Below, piece after piece: positions 1 to 10,063 of a stretch of DNA of 64,000 nt (positions are counted from its first letter, which is position 1; each line of letters begins with the position of its first letter). The position numbers and the translations under genes are program-made. The DNA is taken from contig JAYESD010000004.1 of the NCBI GenBank assembly GCA_036927565.1, positions 162,413,697-162,477,696 of the forward strand. Direction: 5' to 3'. Source of the stretch: Tuctoria greenei. Lineage: Eukaryota > Streptophyta > Magnoliopsida > Poales > Poaceae. Under the pieces are notes generated by a model. It did not search any database. It was not told the origin of the DNA and was given only the letters and a program-made list of their open reading frames with translations.

Positions 1-1
1 C

Positions 2-2587
2 ATCGGTGGCAACAAGTATGGTCTAGTCATCGTTGATGACTTCTCTAGATATACTTGGGTGTTCTTCTTGCATGATAAGAGTGAAACCCCCGGTGTCCTC
101 AAGAAATTCCTAAGGAGAGCTCAAAATGAGTTCACCTTGAGGATAAAGGCTATAAGAAGTGACAATGGCACCGAATTCAAAAACATGCAAGTAGAAGAGT
201 TCCTAGATGAGGAGGGCATCAAGCATGAGTTTTCCGCTCCCTATTCTCCACAACAAAATGGCATAGCCGAAAGAAAGAATAGGACGCTTATTGAGATGTC
301 AAGGACGATGTTAGATGAGTACAAAACATCGGACCGGTTTTGGGCGGAAGCGGTTAACACCGCTTGCCATGCCGTGAACCGATTGTACCTTCATCGCCTC
401 CTCAAGAAGACTCCTTATGAGCTTCTCATTGGTAAGAAACCCAATGTTTCTTACTTTCGGGTCTTTGGTAGCAAGTGCTATATCCTCAACAAGAGGCCTA
501 GGACTTCGAAGTTTGCTTCAAAGTCCGATGAGGGTTTCTTGCTTGGATATGACTCAAACACTCATGCATACCGTGTGTTCAACAAATCCTCCGGAATTGT
601 TGAAGTAGCACGTGACGTAGTGTTTGACGAGACCAATGGCTCTCAAGTGGAGCAGGTTGATCAACATGCCCTTGATCAAGAGGAACCTCCACTAGAAGCT
701 CTAAGGAAAATGGCACTTGGAGATGTTCGCCCACAAGAACCATCTCAAAGTTCAAGTGACCATCCTCTCTATGAAGTAGGTCAAAACCCCATTGGACAAG
801 TTGAAGACCCTCTAGATGCTCCCCAAAGTGATAATGAGAATGAAGATCAAGGGGGAGGCATGAATCAAGGGGGAGACCAAAGTGAAGAAGATGAACCAAG
901 TAATTCAAGAGGTCAACCCCCGCATCCTCGTGTTCATCAAAGTGTTCAACGGGACCATCCCGTTGACAACATTCTAGGAGATATCACAAAAGGAGTAACA
1001 ACACGCTCACGTGTTGCAAACTTTTGTGAGCATTTCTCTTTTGTCTCATCCTTGGAACCACATAAGGTTGAAGATGCCTTAAGGGATCCGGATTGGGTAG
1101 TTGCCATGCAAGAGGAGCTCAACAACTTTGAAAGGAACAAGGTTTGGGAGCTTGTCAAGCGCCCTCAAGCTAACGTTGTTGGAACCAAGTGGGTGTTTCG
1201 CAACAAACAAGATGAGCATGGCGTGGTAACTAGGAACAAGGCACGACTTGTGGCAAAAGGATACTCACAAGTTGAGGGATTGGACTTTGATGAGACATTT
1301 GCCCCCGTAGCTAGGCTTGAGTCAATTCGGATATTACTAGCCTTTGCTACTCATCATGACTTCAAACTCTACCAAATGGATGTTAAGAGTGCATTCCTTA
1401 ATGGCCCAATCACGGAAGAAGTTTATGTAGAGCAACCTCCAGGGTTTGAAGATCAAAACTATCCTAACCATGTTTACAAATTGCGAAAGGCTCTTTATGG
1501 TCTCAAGCAAGCTCCTAGAGCTTGGTATGAGTGCTTAAGAGACTTTCTAGTTGAAAATGGTTTTAGGATAGGAAAAGCGTATTATACCCTTTTCACAAAG
1601 CACTTCAACGAGGATCTTTTTGTGTGCCAAATATATGTGGATGACATCATATTTGGTTCCACAAATAAGGTGTTTTGTGACCAGTTCTCCAAGATAATGA
1701 CGGAGAGGTTTGAAATGTCCATGATGGGTGAGTTGAAGTTCTTTCTAGGATTTCAAGTGAAACAACTCAAAGAAGGGACGTTCATAAGTCAAACTAAGTA
1801 TACTCAAGATATTCTAAAAAAGTTTGACATGGACAATGCAAAACCCATCAAAACCCCTATGGGGACAAATGGACACCTAGACCTAAATGAGGACGGTCCA
1901 AGTGTGGATCAAAAGCTATATAGGTCTATGATCGGATCACTTCTCTATCTTTGTGCATCTAGGCCCGATATCATGCTAAGTGTGTGTATGTGTGCACGCT
2001 TTCAAGCAGCACCCAAGGCTTGTCATTTAACCGCCGTTAAAAGGATCTTGAGATATCTTGTACACACACCTACCCTAGGACTTTGGTACCCCAAAGGATC
2101 CAAGTTTAACCTCATCGGATATTCCGATGCGGACTATGCGGGGTGCAAAGTTGATAGGAAAAGCACATCGGGTACATGCCAATTCTTGGGTCGATCTCTA
2201 GTGTCTTGGTCCTCCAAGAAGCAAAACTCTATTGCTCTATCCACCGCCGAAGTGGAATATGTTGCAGCCGGAAGTTGTTGTGCACAACTTCTTTGGATGC
2301 GACAAACTCTTAGGGATTATGGGATTAACTTGCGCAACATTCCACTCTTGTGTGACAACGAGAGTGCCATCAAGATAGCCCATAATCCGGTGGAGCACTC
2401 TAGAACCAAACACATAGATATTCGACACCATTTCTTGCGAGATCACTCAATGAAGGGAGATATTGTGATTTCTCATGTGAGGACGGAACATCAACTTGCG
2501 GACATCTTCACCAAGCCTCTTGACGAGAAGCGTTTCTGTGAGCTAAGAAGTGAGCTCAACGTGTTGGATTCTCGGAACGTGGCTTAA
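2..2587 (+). CDS. Sirevirus Pol, C-terminal part: integrase core, RT, RNase H
   Basis: The frame is already open at base 2 and runs 862 codons to TAA. It starts inside the integrase core. The three acidic catalytic positions are visible in VDDFSRYTW (near base 30), IRSDNGTEF (near 155) and QQNGIAERKN (near 255). An acidic, Q/E/D-rich linker follows at about 640-980. The reverse transcriptase begins near 1090 (WVVAMQEEL) and holds the catalytic YVDDIIFGS at 1634. RNase H spans about 2110-2480 with YSDADYAGC, DNESAI and TKHIDIRHHF. The proteins act in cytoplasmic virus-like particles (cDNA synthesis) and then in the nucleus (integration). No stop or frameshift is present in the visible part. 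The N-terminal Gag, protease and integrase zinc finger are outside the window. Confidence 0.95.
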   Translation: MGGNKYGLVIVDDFSRYTWVFFLHDKSETPGVLKKFLRRAQNEFTLRIKAIRSDNGTEFKNMQVEEFLDEEGIKHEFSAPYSPQQNGIAERKNRTLIEMSRTMLDEYKTSDRFWAEAVNTACHAVNRLYLHRLLKKTPYELLIGKKPNVSYFRVFGSKCYILNKRPRTSKFASKSDEGFLLGYDSNTHAYRVFNKSSGIVEVARDVVFDETNGSQVEQVDQHALDQEEPPLEALRKMALGDVRPQEPSQSSSDHPLYEVGQNPIGQVEDPLDAPQSDNENEDQGGGMNQGGDQSEEDEPSNSRGQPPHPRVHQSVQRDHPVDNILGDITKGVTTRSRVANFCEHFSFVSSLEPHKVEDALRDPDWVVAMQEELNNFERNKVWELVKRPQANVVGTKWVFRNKQDEHGVVTRNKARLVAKGYSQVEGLDFDETFAPVARLESIRILLAFATHHDFKLYQMDVKSAFLNGPITEEVYVEQPPGFEDQNYPNHVYKLRKALYGLKQAPRAWYECLRDFLVENGFRIGKAYYTLFTKHFNEDLFVCQIYVDDIIFGSTNKVFCDQFSKIMTERFEMSMMGELKFFLGFQVKQLKEGTFISQTKYTQDILKKFDMDNAKPIKTPMGTNGHLDLNEDGPSVDQKLYRSMIGSLLYLCASRPDIMLSVCMCARFQAAPKACHLTAVKRILRYLVHTPTLGLWYPKGSKFNLIGYSDADYAGCKVDRKSTSGTCQFLGRSLVSWSSKKQNSIALSTAEVEYVAAGSCCAQLLWMRQTLRDYGINLRNIPLLCDNESAIKIAHNPVEHSRTKHIDIRHHFLRDHSMKGDIVISHVRTEHQLADIFTKPLDEKRFCELRSELNVLDSRNVA

Positions 2588-2810
2588 ACCACATTCCTCA
2601 TATATTTTGAGCCACATTTCGAAAAACTCCTCTCTATGTCGATTTCTCCTCAAATTTGTTTGAGAAATCTATTTTCTTCATGAAAATGTTCATAAGTTGT
2701 TCTTTATTGACTCATAATCTTGTTTGTCATGTTTTCCTTGCTATATCTGTCCAAAAGGACTTATCTTTATGGGCAAAACCCAAATATATTGTTTTTCAGC
2801 CCAGCTGAAC

Positions 2811-2974
2811 CGGACTAGTCCGCCCCTATGGCCGGACAAGTCCGGGTCAAACTAGTCCGCGACTAGTCCGCACACCGGACTAGTCCGGCCTTCCACCGGA
2901 CAAGTCCGGACCCGGACTAGTCTGGGTCTGGTCCGCAGACCGGACTAGTCCGGCCCCTCAACCGGACTAGTCCG
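2811..2974. repeat. Three palindrome pairs, 65-bp repeat unit
   Basis: Perfect or centre-variant copies of CGGACNNGTCCG start at 2811/2833, 2876/2897 and 2941/2963. Pair members are 21-22 bp apart, and the pairs themselves start exactly 65 bp apart. Extra half copies lie near 2851-2870 and 2913. The centre dinucleotide is TA or AA. Confidence 0.9.
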
Positions 2975-3379
2975 GCCCTTGGGGACTTAAACCCCCAGGC
3001 GGCCCGGACCCCCTCTCTCTCTCTCTCACTTGACTCTCAAGCTTCCACGCGCGCACAACCGCCCCCAAATCGGCGATTTTGCGCTCCAACCACCAAAACT
3101 CAACTCCAATCCGCGCATCGAAGTCCTTGGGAGTGAGGGATCACTTCCCCGCGCTCCACCTTCGAGATCCACGCCGATTTCGACGACTCAAGCGGATTTT
3201 TGAAGGTATTTCACTGTTCCTCAAAAACTAGCCCCATTCTTGATTCTTCAAGTTTTTGATAGGAACACCTTCATTAATGTTGTTCTATACACCCTTGCGA
3301 TCATAGCCTAGGAGTATTGCGCATTGGTTCACAAATTTTTCGATGAATCGAATAGGGTTAGGGTTCTTCCTGTGTAACC

Positions 3380-3450
3380 CGGACTAGTCCGGCCACCAGG
3401 CGGACAAGTCCGGCCGGCGGACTAGTCCGCCCCTGGGGCGGACAAGTCCG
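3380..3450. repeat. Two further palindrome pairs before the extra ORF
   Basis: CGGACTAGTCCG starts at 3380 and 3418. The AA-centred variant CGGACAAGTCCG starts at 3401 and 3439. Each pair is spaced 21 bp. The cluster lies inside the candidate leader intron (3206-3552). Confidence 0.9.
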
Positions 3451-3553
3451 GTTTGCACAGGGCAAACCCTACTTCTAGTTGGTTCTCGAGATCTTTTCGG
3501 CAATACTTCTTCTTTCTAGGCTCATATCTTCCTCTCTCCATCCTTTGCACAGA

Positions 3554-5341
3554 ATGTCGAACTCCGAGCGCTCTCCTCCGCGTGTCAACCTCGAGGGGCG
3601 TACCAAGGCCCAAATTGCCGAGGCTCGGACTAAGGCTGCGCTAATAGAGGCGCAGAAGGCCAAGGAGGAAAGAAAGCTCAAGGCACTCGAAGCATCCAAG
3701 GTGGCTGCGAGCATCTACAATGAGGATGAAGCCATTGCCCGTGCCACCGCAGAATCACTGAATGAGCTGCGAAAGAAGAAAAGAGAGGATAGGGAGGCTC
3801 ACAACTCCAGGGCCGCTGAGGCCAATGCCCCCAAACGGAAGAAACTCGTCACCGTTGGCGAGAAGGCGAAGGGCAAGGAGCCAGCCCAAATGGAACCTGA
3901 GCCCAGGGTCGAGCGTGACCCCAAGAAGGGAAAGGCTCCGGCTCCAGTCGAGCCGAAGAAGAAGAAGCCCTCCATCAAGGTGCCAGCCAAGAAGGCACTC
4001 GGAGGAGTGTTGATTCGTGAACAAGGGAAAGCTCAGGCTGTTGAGCCTCTGGTGATGCATAGTCCAGCACGTAATCCAAACCGTCAGCCCAACCTCTCAG
4101 CTAACACTTTCAAAGGAAAAGGAGCTGAGAAGGCCAGGAGGCTCAGAGACGAGAATGTCTATAGGTATGAGAGGTCCACCGCCGACCCTCGGTTCTGGTG
4201 TGACTTCCACTGCGATTACTATCGCCTTGTCTACATGAAGACGAAGACTCCTGTGACTGATGCCCAGTGGGTTGACTGGGACTACATGGCTCATAAGAAG
4301 CATGCTGCATTTGATGCTGTCATCAATGCAGCGGAAAGACATGGAATCAAGGATATCATGAGTTTCCAGTACGACTGGAACATTGAGGTGGTTGTCCAGT
4401 TCTACACAACCGTCTACTTTCACTCCTTTGGCAATCGCCGGATGACATGGATGACAAATGGAGAGCAGTACACTGTCACATTTGAAGACTTCGCCAAGAT
4501 TCTAGGATTGGAGGAACACCTTGAGCATGAGATCATCATCTCTAACCTCAAGGCCCTAGATCGAGATGCCCTTGACTTCATGTATCCAGACCATCTTCCT
4601 TATGAGGCGGGACTGGCAAGAAATATCAAGCCATTTTTCAGTGTGCTCAACCGCCTCCTTCGGAAGACCATTGCCCCGAAGGATGGAGATGTCGGAGTCA
4701 TCCAAGGCAACCTGAGGCATTTGCTTGTGCTGATAGATGGGGAAGAAAGCTTCAACCTAGCTGAGTACATCTTTGATGACATCTTCAATATATCTCATAC
4801 CCCCAACAGGTCTTGTGGCTATGCTCCTTATGTGATGTGCCTAATTGAGAAAGTCTCCGGAATTACCTTCCAGAAGGATGTTTCACATAAGAGACTGCGT
4901 CCTCAGATTCCCCCACCTCTGCCTGTTCCTCCTCGACGCAAGAATGCTGATCCTCCATCTCGCCCAGTGGCGCCTCCGTCTCCGCCTCAGCCTCAGTCCA
5001 TGAGTGCGTTCTTCAAATGCTTGAAGGCCATCTTCACCTCGTGCCGGAAGCAAGAGATTCGCGCTCAAAGGGCACACAAGCGTCAAGAAAAATACCTTAA
5101 GGCGGTGTGCGACAAGCTGGAGGTCCCGATGTCCTCTCCGGAGGTGAGTGATGGGGAGATCACTCCATTCCCCAACTTCACCGCCGATGAGCTCGCCCAG
5201 CTCCAAGAGGATGGAAGCTCCTCTCGGGTTGCTCCCTCGGCAAGGAACTCCGACGACGACGACGATGATGCCGATGATCATGAGGACGACATCGAAGATT
5301 CCGAGGCCACGGAGAGTGGAAGTGGCGAAGATGAGGACTAG
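3554..5341 (+). CDS. Extra ORF of Sirevirus A (595 aa, non-membrane, plant-transposon type)
   Basis: This occupies the position where some Sireviruses carry an envelope-like ORF. ATG 3554 is preferred over upstream ATG 3479, because it starts a charged helix-rich N-terminus (MSNSERSPPRVNLEGR) and follows a splice-acceptor-like TTTGCACAG. Residues 1-180 are K/E/A-rich with basic KKKK-type clusters that could be nuclear signals. Residues about 210-430 hold an aromatic-rich globular region (RFWCDFHCDYYRL, FYTTVYFHSF, FEDFAKILGLEE) resembling the putative plant transposon proteins found in Athila-like elements. A proline-rich linker follows, then a very acidic tail (a run of D near 575). I see no signal peptide or membrane helix, so an envelope role is not supported. 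The function is unknown. Confidence 0.8.
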   Translation: MSNSERSPPRVNLEGRTKAQIAEARTKAALIEAQKAKEERKLKALEASKVAASIYNEDEAIARATAESLNELRKKKREDREAHNSRAAEANAPKRKKLVTVGEKAKGKEPAQMEPEPRVERDPKKGKAPAPVEPKKKKPSIKVPAKKALGGVLIREQGKAQAVEPLVMHSPARNPNRQPNLSANTFKGKGAEKARRLRDENVYRYERSTADPRFWCDFHCDYYRLVYMKTKTPVTDAQWVDWDYMAHKKHAAFDAVINAAERHGIKDIMSFQYDWNIEVVVQFYTTVYFHSFGNRRMTWMTNGEQYTVTFEDFAKILGLEEHLEHEIIISNLKALDRDALDFMYPDHLPYEAGLARNIKPFFSVLNRLLRKTIAPKDGDVGVIQGNLRHLLVLIDGEESFNLAEYIFDDIFNISHTPNRSCGYAPYVMCLIEKVSGITFQKDVSHKRLRPQIPPPLPVPPRRKNADPPSRPVAPPSPPQPQSMSAFFKCLKAIFTSCRKQEIRAQRAHKRQEKYLKAVCDKLEVPMSSPEVSDGEITPFPNFTADELAQLQEDGSSSRVAPSARNSDDDDDDADDHEDDIEDSEATESGSGEDED

Positions 5342-5781
5342 TTCTTAGGTCTTAGTTTCCTCCCTTCTTTTCCTTTTTGGTGCCTTGATGCCAAAGGGGG
5401 AGAGTTAAGGGGGAGTTAGGGGAGTTAATCGTTTGTGGGCGTGTTTGTGATTTATGGACTTATTTTGTAATATATTCATGCTCTTGGATGTTTACATTTG
5501 TGCAAGACTTGTTAATGTCGTTTAATCTCAATATAATGCTCTAATTGTCAATCATTTGACTATATTGATGCTCTTCATGTCTTGTCACAATTGTTGAACA
5601 CATCACGTAGGCACCCCACCATAACGTGTGTGGGTATGAAAGATCTCCTCCACCTCTTTTACATGTTGCATACATTGAGGGGGAGTCATTCATACGCACA
5701 CAAGTTATGAAAACCAATTTTAATACTCTTAATTGTTGAAGGACTTAATGTGTTGTCATCAATCACCAAAAAGGGGGAGAT
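5342..5781 (+). other. 3' untranslated region with repeated polypurine tracts
   Basis: No gene is seen. Purine tracts occur at about 5392-5425 (two GGGGGAG runs), about 5676-5688 and, immediately before the LTR, at 5768-5780 (AAAAAGGGGGAGA). The last one is the expected primer for plus-strand synthesis. Multiple such tracts are a recognised Sirevirus trait. Confidence 0.85.
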
Positions 5782-6090
5782 TGAAAGTGCATCTAGGTTC
5801 CCCGTGGGTTTTGGATGATTGATGACGACAATTAAGTCGCTAATGAGCTCAAGTGATCTTAGCACAGGTGTGGACTCGATCGGAGACGCAAACCCTCAAA
5901 AAGGAAAAGGAAGGAAACGGAGTCAACTCGAAGCGTGGAAACTAGGGTTTCTAGCGTGTTGAGTTAGACTAGCCGTAGAAATAGGAGGGTGCGTGTGTAA
6001 AGTGCATTGAGATCAAGTTTGGGAGCTCAAAGTGGTTTAGAGGTCAAACCTATGAAAGAGATGAGTGAATGAGTGGTCTGGCCGTAGGGC

Positions 6091-6623
6091 CGGACTAGTC
6101 CGTGCAGGTGGCCGGACTAGTCCGTTCCTGGCCGGCCAAGTCCGTTTCTGGCCGGACCAGAAGGGTCTGACTGAGATCGGACTAGTCCGTTAATGGTCGG
6201 ACTAGTCCGGGTAGCAGTAAGTGGGTTTTGGGGACTAAGTCTCAAAACCACGGACTTGTCCGTTTTAGACCGGACCAAGAGGTCCTGAGTGAGAACGGAC
6301 TAGTCCGCCCGTGGGGCCGGACTAGTCCGGGTTGGCTAGGAAAAGGTGCTTCTGTGGCTAAGTCTGGGAGGACCGGACTAGTCCGCCCTAGGGGCCGGAC
6401 TAGTCCGTGGTCCTCAGACTAGTCCGTTTTCACACGGAGCAGAAGGCTCTGTGTGAGATCGGACTAGTCCGGTGTTGACCGGACTAGTCCGTTCAGGAAG
6501 TGACCGTTTGAATTTGAAGTTTGGCGGGTAGCGTGACGATAGTGTGTCAGCTGTCGGGACCTGACAAAGGGGTCAGTGGTCCCCTAGGCCGGACTAGTCC
6601 GGGCCAGTGGCCGGACTAGTCCG
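6091..6623. repeat. Array of paired CGGACTAGTCCG palindromes in the LTR
   Basis: Perfect 12-bp palindromes start at 6091/6113, 6178/6198, 6296/6318, 6374/6396, 6460/6480 and 6590/6612, always in pairs 20-22 bp apart (about two helical turns). Imperfect members lie near 6130, 6252 (TT centre) and 6415. The array ends about 40 bp upstream of the TATA box. Confidence 0.95.
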
Positions 6624-6660
6624 CCCTTTTGCTAAAGTCAGCAGATTGGGCTTGGGACCC

Positions 6661-6670
6661 CTATAAAAAG
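6661..6670 (+). promoter_or_regulatory. TATA box of the Sirevirus A LTR
   Basis: CTATAAAAAG lies between GGGACCC and GGGGACCC, just downstream of the palindrome array. It is the only strong TATA-type motif in the LTR, so transcription probably starts around 6690-6700. Confidence 0.8.
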
Positions 6671-7480
6671 GGGACCCCCGGCCTCATTTCAAAAACCTTT
6701 GGAAAAACTCAAACCCTAGCACCGCCACGGCCAACTTGGAGCACTCCTAAGACTCCTTCTTGCCTACTTTCCCTCTAAAACTAATTCTTGAGTGGATTAG
6801 GGTTTAGTGAGGTGGAGAAGAGGAAGAACATCGCGCTTGTGCTCCCGGTTTGATCTCTTGCACTCGTTGAGTCTTTGTGGGCTGTGTATTGAGTTTGTTT
6901 TATTGTGTTGATCACCTTTGTGGTGTGGGAGCCTCAGTTTGTGAGAAGCCCCAACGAACTTTGTAATAACCATTGTGATTAGTGGAGAACCAAGTTAGGC
7001 CCGTGCGGTAAACTTGGTGAGGGAAGGGTTGTTGGACCCGGTCCTTTTGTGGACTCCTCAACGGGGACGTAGATTCCTTGTGTGGAATCGAACCTCGGGA
7101 TAAAATCCTTGCCCCCTTGTGTTCTTCGCATTCATTCTATTGATTACTTTGTTCTAGGGTTGGTAGTCTCGTTTCATACTCCGCATTGCTACAAACTTGT
7201 GGAAACTTGACTTGCTCTTGTGTAGGTTGTTGCTCAACTTGACTTAAACATATACTCACTTGTAGCAAAGAGAAAATTCCCTAAAACTTGCTAGAAACAT
7301 CTTTTTAGGGTTATTCACGCAAGCTGACCGGACTAGTCCGCCCCCTGACCGGACTAGTCCGCCCCCTGTGATTTAATCTCGTTTTATTAAGTCATTTGCA
7401 GGTCGATTAGCCTATTCACCCCCCCTCTAGGCAACTTTCACAAAGCAAGCCAACAAACTGCACCAACAACTGAAACACCA

Positions 7481-9503
7481 ATGGCCCAGAAGACCCATCG
7501 TGAGTTTTCGGCTCCCTTTACTAGCAATGTGCCTATTGGGCCCACTATTAACACGGGAGATATAAACTTCAAAATCAAGACTAGCCTTATCACTATGGTG
7601 CAAGTCAACCCATTTTGTGGGAAGGCTAACGAGGATGCAAGTGCTCACCTGCAACAGTTCCTTGAGATCTAAAACACTTATAAGACACAGGATGTATCCC
7701 CTGATGCTGTTTTTCTTAGGTTGTTCCCTATCTCTCTCCTTGGGAGAGCGAAACAGTGGTTCTATGTGAATCCAATTGTTGTAGATACTTGGGAGAAGTA
7801 TTCTACAACATTCCTCACCAAGTTTTTCCTGTTGGGCAAAACCAATGCCTTACGTGGAATAATTTCCAGCTTTCAACAAGATGCTAAGGAATCTATTCCC
7901 GAGGCTTGGGAAAGGCTTCAGGAGTACATCCTAGCATGTCCCCAACATGGGATGGATGACTGGCTCATCATCCAAAACTTTTACAACGGGCTGATCCCTT
8001 CCGCCCGTGACCATATTGATGCTGCTGCTAGAGGTGCCTTCTTCTCATTGACAGTGCCAAAGCCAAAGATTTGATTGAGAAGATGGTGTCAAACATGGGT
8101 TGGAGCGACGAGCATCTCCATACCCGCCAGCGTGGCATGCACACCTTGAAGGAAGTGGACATGATCGTTGCCAAATTGGACCTCCTTATGATGAAGATTG
8201 ATGGACAAGGCAATGGTGAGGCATGTGGCAATGCATATTCCTTAGACTCTCACATCACTTGTGATGTATGTAGAAACAAGGGCCATTTGGGCAATGACTG
8301 CCCAGAAACTCGTGAGGATGTCCTATACCTAGGCAACAATGGCTATCGTCCAGGAGTTCAAGGGTGGGGCCAAACATGACCATTCTTTCAAGGAGGGTAC
8401 AAATACAATGGCAACAATGGAAATCAACCCAACTTGAGAGAACATTCCATTGGCCAGCTGAAGATCAATGAGGCTATATCCAAGAAGTTGTCGGCCAATG
8501 ACAAGACCCTAGAGAGCATAAATGCCAAGATTTAAGGACTATCCTCATCCTTCAAGAATCAATTGTGTTTTAACAAGATGTTGGAAACTCAACTGGATCA
8601 ACTGGCTGCATTTGTTCCTCCAATGGAGAAAGTGAGTGCGGTGGCTCTGTTAGGTGGCAAGACCACTCGTGACCCACCGTATCCCACACACGATAAGAAG
8701 ACAACTACAAAGGAGAAGGAGGATGTCCCAGTTGGCATAAGTGAACCACCTAGTGAGAGAAAGGCCAAACACTTTTAGGAAACCAACTTATTGCCATTCC
8801 CTCACAGGCAAAGGAAGCCAACAATGGACGAGCAATTCAACCACTTTGTTGAGATTGTCCAGAAAATCCACATCAATGAGCCCTTGATCGATGCGATGCA
8901 AGTACCCACTTATGATCGCTATCTCGAGGACATATCAAATAACAAGCGGCCATTGCCCACCACTGAGGTTGTTAAGCTTACGGAAGACTGCAGCGTAGCC
9001 ATCCTCAGTAGGCTTCCAGAAAAGAAGACGGACCCTGGATGTCCTACAATCGCATGGTCAATTGGGGCACACCACTTTGACATGGCCCTTTGTGACCTTG
9101 GAGCAAGTGTGAGTGTGATGCCAAAGGTGGTTTTCGACCAACTGAACTTAATGGAACTTACTCCAACACCAATGTAGCTCCAACTGGCTGATTCCTTAGT
9201 CCGTTATCCGGTGGGCATCGCTGAAGATGTCTCGGTGAAAATCCGAAACTGCTTCATACCCGTGGATTTCGTGGTACTCGACATGGAGGTCGAGAAAGAT
9301 ATGCTGCTCATTCTTGGGCGCCTGTTCCTAAGCGCCGCGAAGGCTTGCATAGATGTGGGAGCTGGATAAATCCACTTCCATATCAATGGCAAGGAGGAGA
9401 AGTTTAACTTTCGCCCAAAGTTGGAGCAATGCTCCATGATACATATCAAGTATGGGCCGAATGTTAAACACATTCAAGAGGTTGAATCACACCTCCAAAG
9501 GTG
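7481..9503 (+). pseudogene. Athila-like Gag-protease, broken
   Basis: ATG 7481 opens a Gag whose core blocks are PFCGKANEDASAHLQQFLE and, after an in-frame TAA at 7670, LLGRAKQWFY. A frameshift near 8045 is followed by stops at 8377, 8533, 8776, 9175 and about 9368. Recognisable domains in order are: the Gag core (7481-8030), a CX2CX4HX4C zinc knuckle (CDVCRNKGHLGNDC, 8260-8301) for RNA binding, and a retropepsin-like segment with CDLGASVSVMP near 9090. After about 9500 only a lysine/proline-rich coding remnant is visible up to about 9740. The gene is dead. No RT follows, which suggests a non-autonomous parent. Confidence 0.85.
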
Positions 9504-9744
9504 AACCCGCTCATTGCATTCATGAGGAATTTGGTCTATGTGGAAAACCCACCTTATCATCCACGCTGACACCCCAAAAAGGCGGAGAAGTCCGTGCCTC
9601 CCCAAGGGCCCAAGTCCACCAAGTCGCCAAAGAAGGTATGGCGAAAGAAGCAAGACAAGTCGTCTAAGCCCATCCCTACAGGCATGGATGTCAAAAAATG
9701 AAGAAGGAGGAATGTCCATGTCATCGGACGATGGTGAGACCTAG

Positions 9745-10063
9745 CAAATATGTTAAATTGGTAGTTATCCTTTTCTTTGTTTTTCTTTTCTCTTTATTTT
9801 GTTTCCCCCATTTGGTTTGATTTTCCTCACTGCATATTTGGTTTCCTTAGTAAGTTGAGAATCTTATATTCTCAACTATCATTTTTATTTCTTTATTTTC
9901 CAAAAAAATAAAATTGTTAGGTTTTGAAAAAGGAGTTTTTTATTTGGAAAACAATTTTTCTGAGCTGCAAAAGTGGTATTTCACCAGCGTGCTAATTTCA
10001 TAGTCATTGGGGAGCCACCTGCCATAAGGGGGAACAGGGAGCCCACCTGTTAGGTCGGCCGAC
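9745..10063 (+). other. Athila-like noncoding spacer
   Basis: T-rich sequence with no coding signal. It ends in the palindromic GGTCGGCCGAC whose last five bases (CCGAC) became the TSD of the gag-only element. No gene or RNA is recognised. Confidence 0.6.

Larger units (their letters stand above)
2588..3553 (+). promoter_or_regulatory. Spacer between pol and the extra ORF; possible second promoter and leader intron
   Basis: No coding signal is seen. The stretch holds two clusters of CGGACNNGTCCG palindromes (2811-2974 and 3380-3450), a CT microsatellite (about 3011-3028) and a pyrimidine-rich, 5'UTR-like segment. A plausible splice donor (AAG|GTATTT, intron from 3206) and acceptor (TTTGCACAG|A, intron end 3552) would leave the first ATG of the extra ORF two bases into the next exon. 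A second copy of the acceptor-like TTTGCACAG lies at 3452-3460. The same kind of palindromes stands before the TATA box in the LTR, so this spacer may be an internal promoter and leader for the downstream ORF. That is inference; no clear TATA box is visible. Confidence 0.45.
1..7440 (+). mobile_element. Sirevirus A (Ty1/copia), left part outside the window
   Basis: The order is integrase - reverse transcriptase - RNase H, a roughly 1 kb untranslated stretch, an extra ORF, several purine tracts and a 1659-bp LTR. That order, together with RT/RNase H blocks such as YRSMIGSLLYL and SRPDIM, matches the Sirevirus lineage. The LTR opens with TGAAAGT and closes with ACTTTCA, an exact inverted repeat. 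The 5' LTR, gag and protease lie left of the window, so the TSD cannot be confirmed; the right flank begins CAAAG. It is inserted just upstream of the gag ORF of the Athila-like element. Its coding regions carry no stops here, so it is fairly recent, although LTR divergence cannot be measured. Confidence 0.93.
5782..7440 (+). repeat. Sirevirus A 3' LTR (1659 bp)
   Basis: It starts TGAAAGTGCATCTAGG directly after the polypurine tract and ends CTAGGCAACTTTCA, giving the terminal inverted repeat TGAAAGT/ACTTTCA. U3 contains twelve perfect palindromes before a TATA box at 6661. Two more copies (7329, 7350) lie near the 3' end. The C-rich end CCCCCCCTCTAGG is typical of this lineage. Confidence 0.93.
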
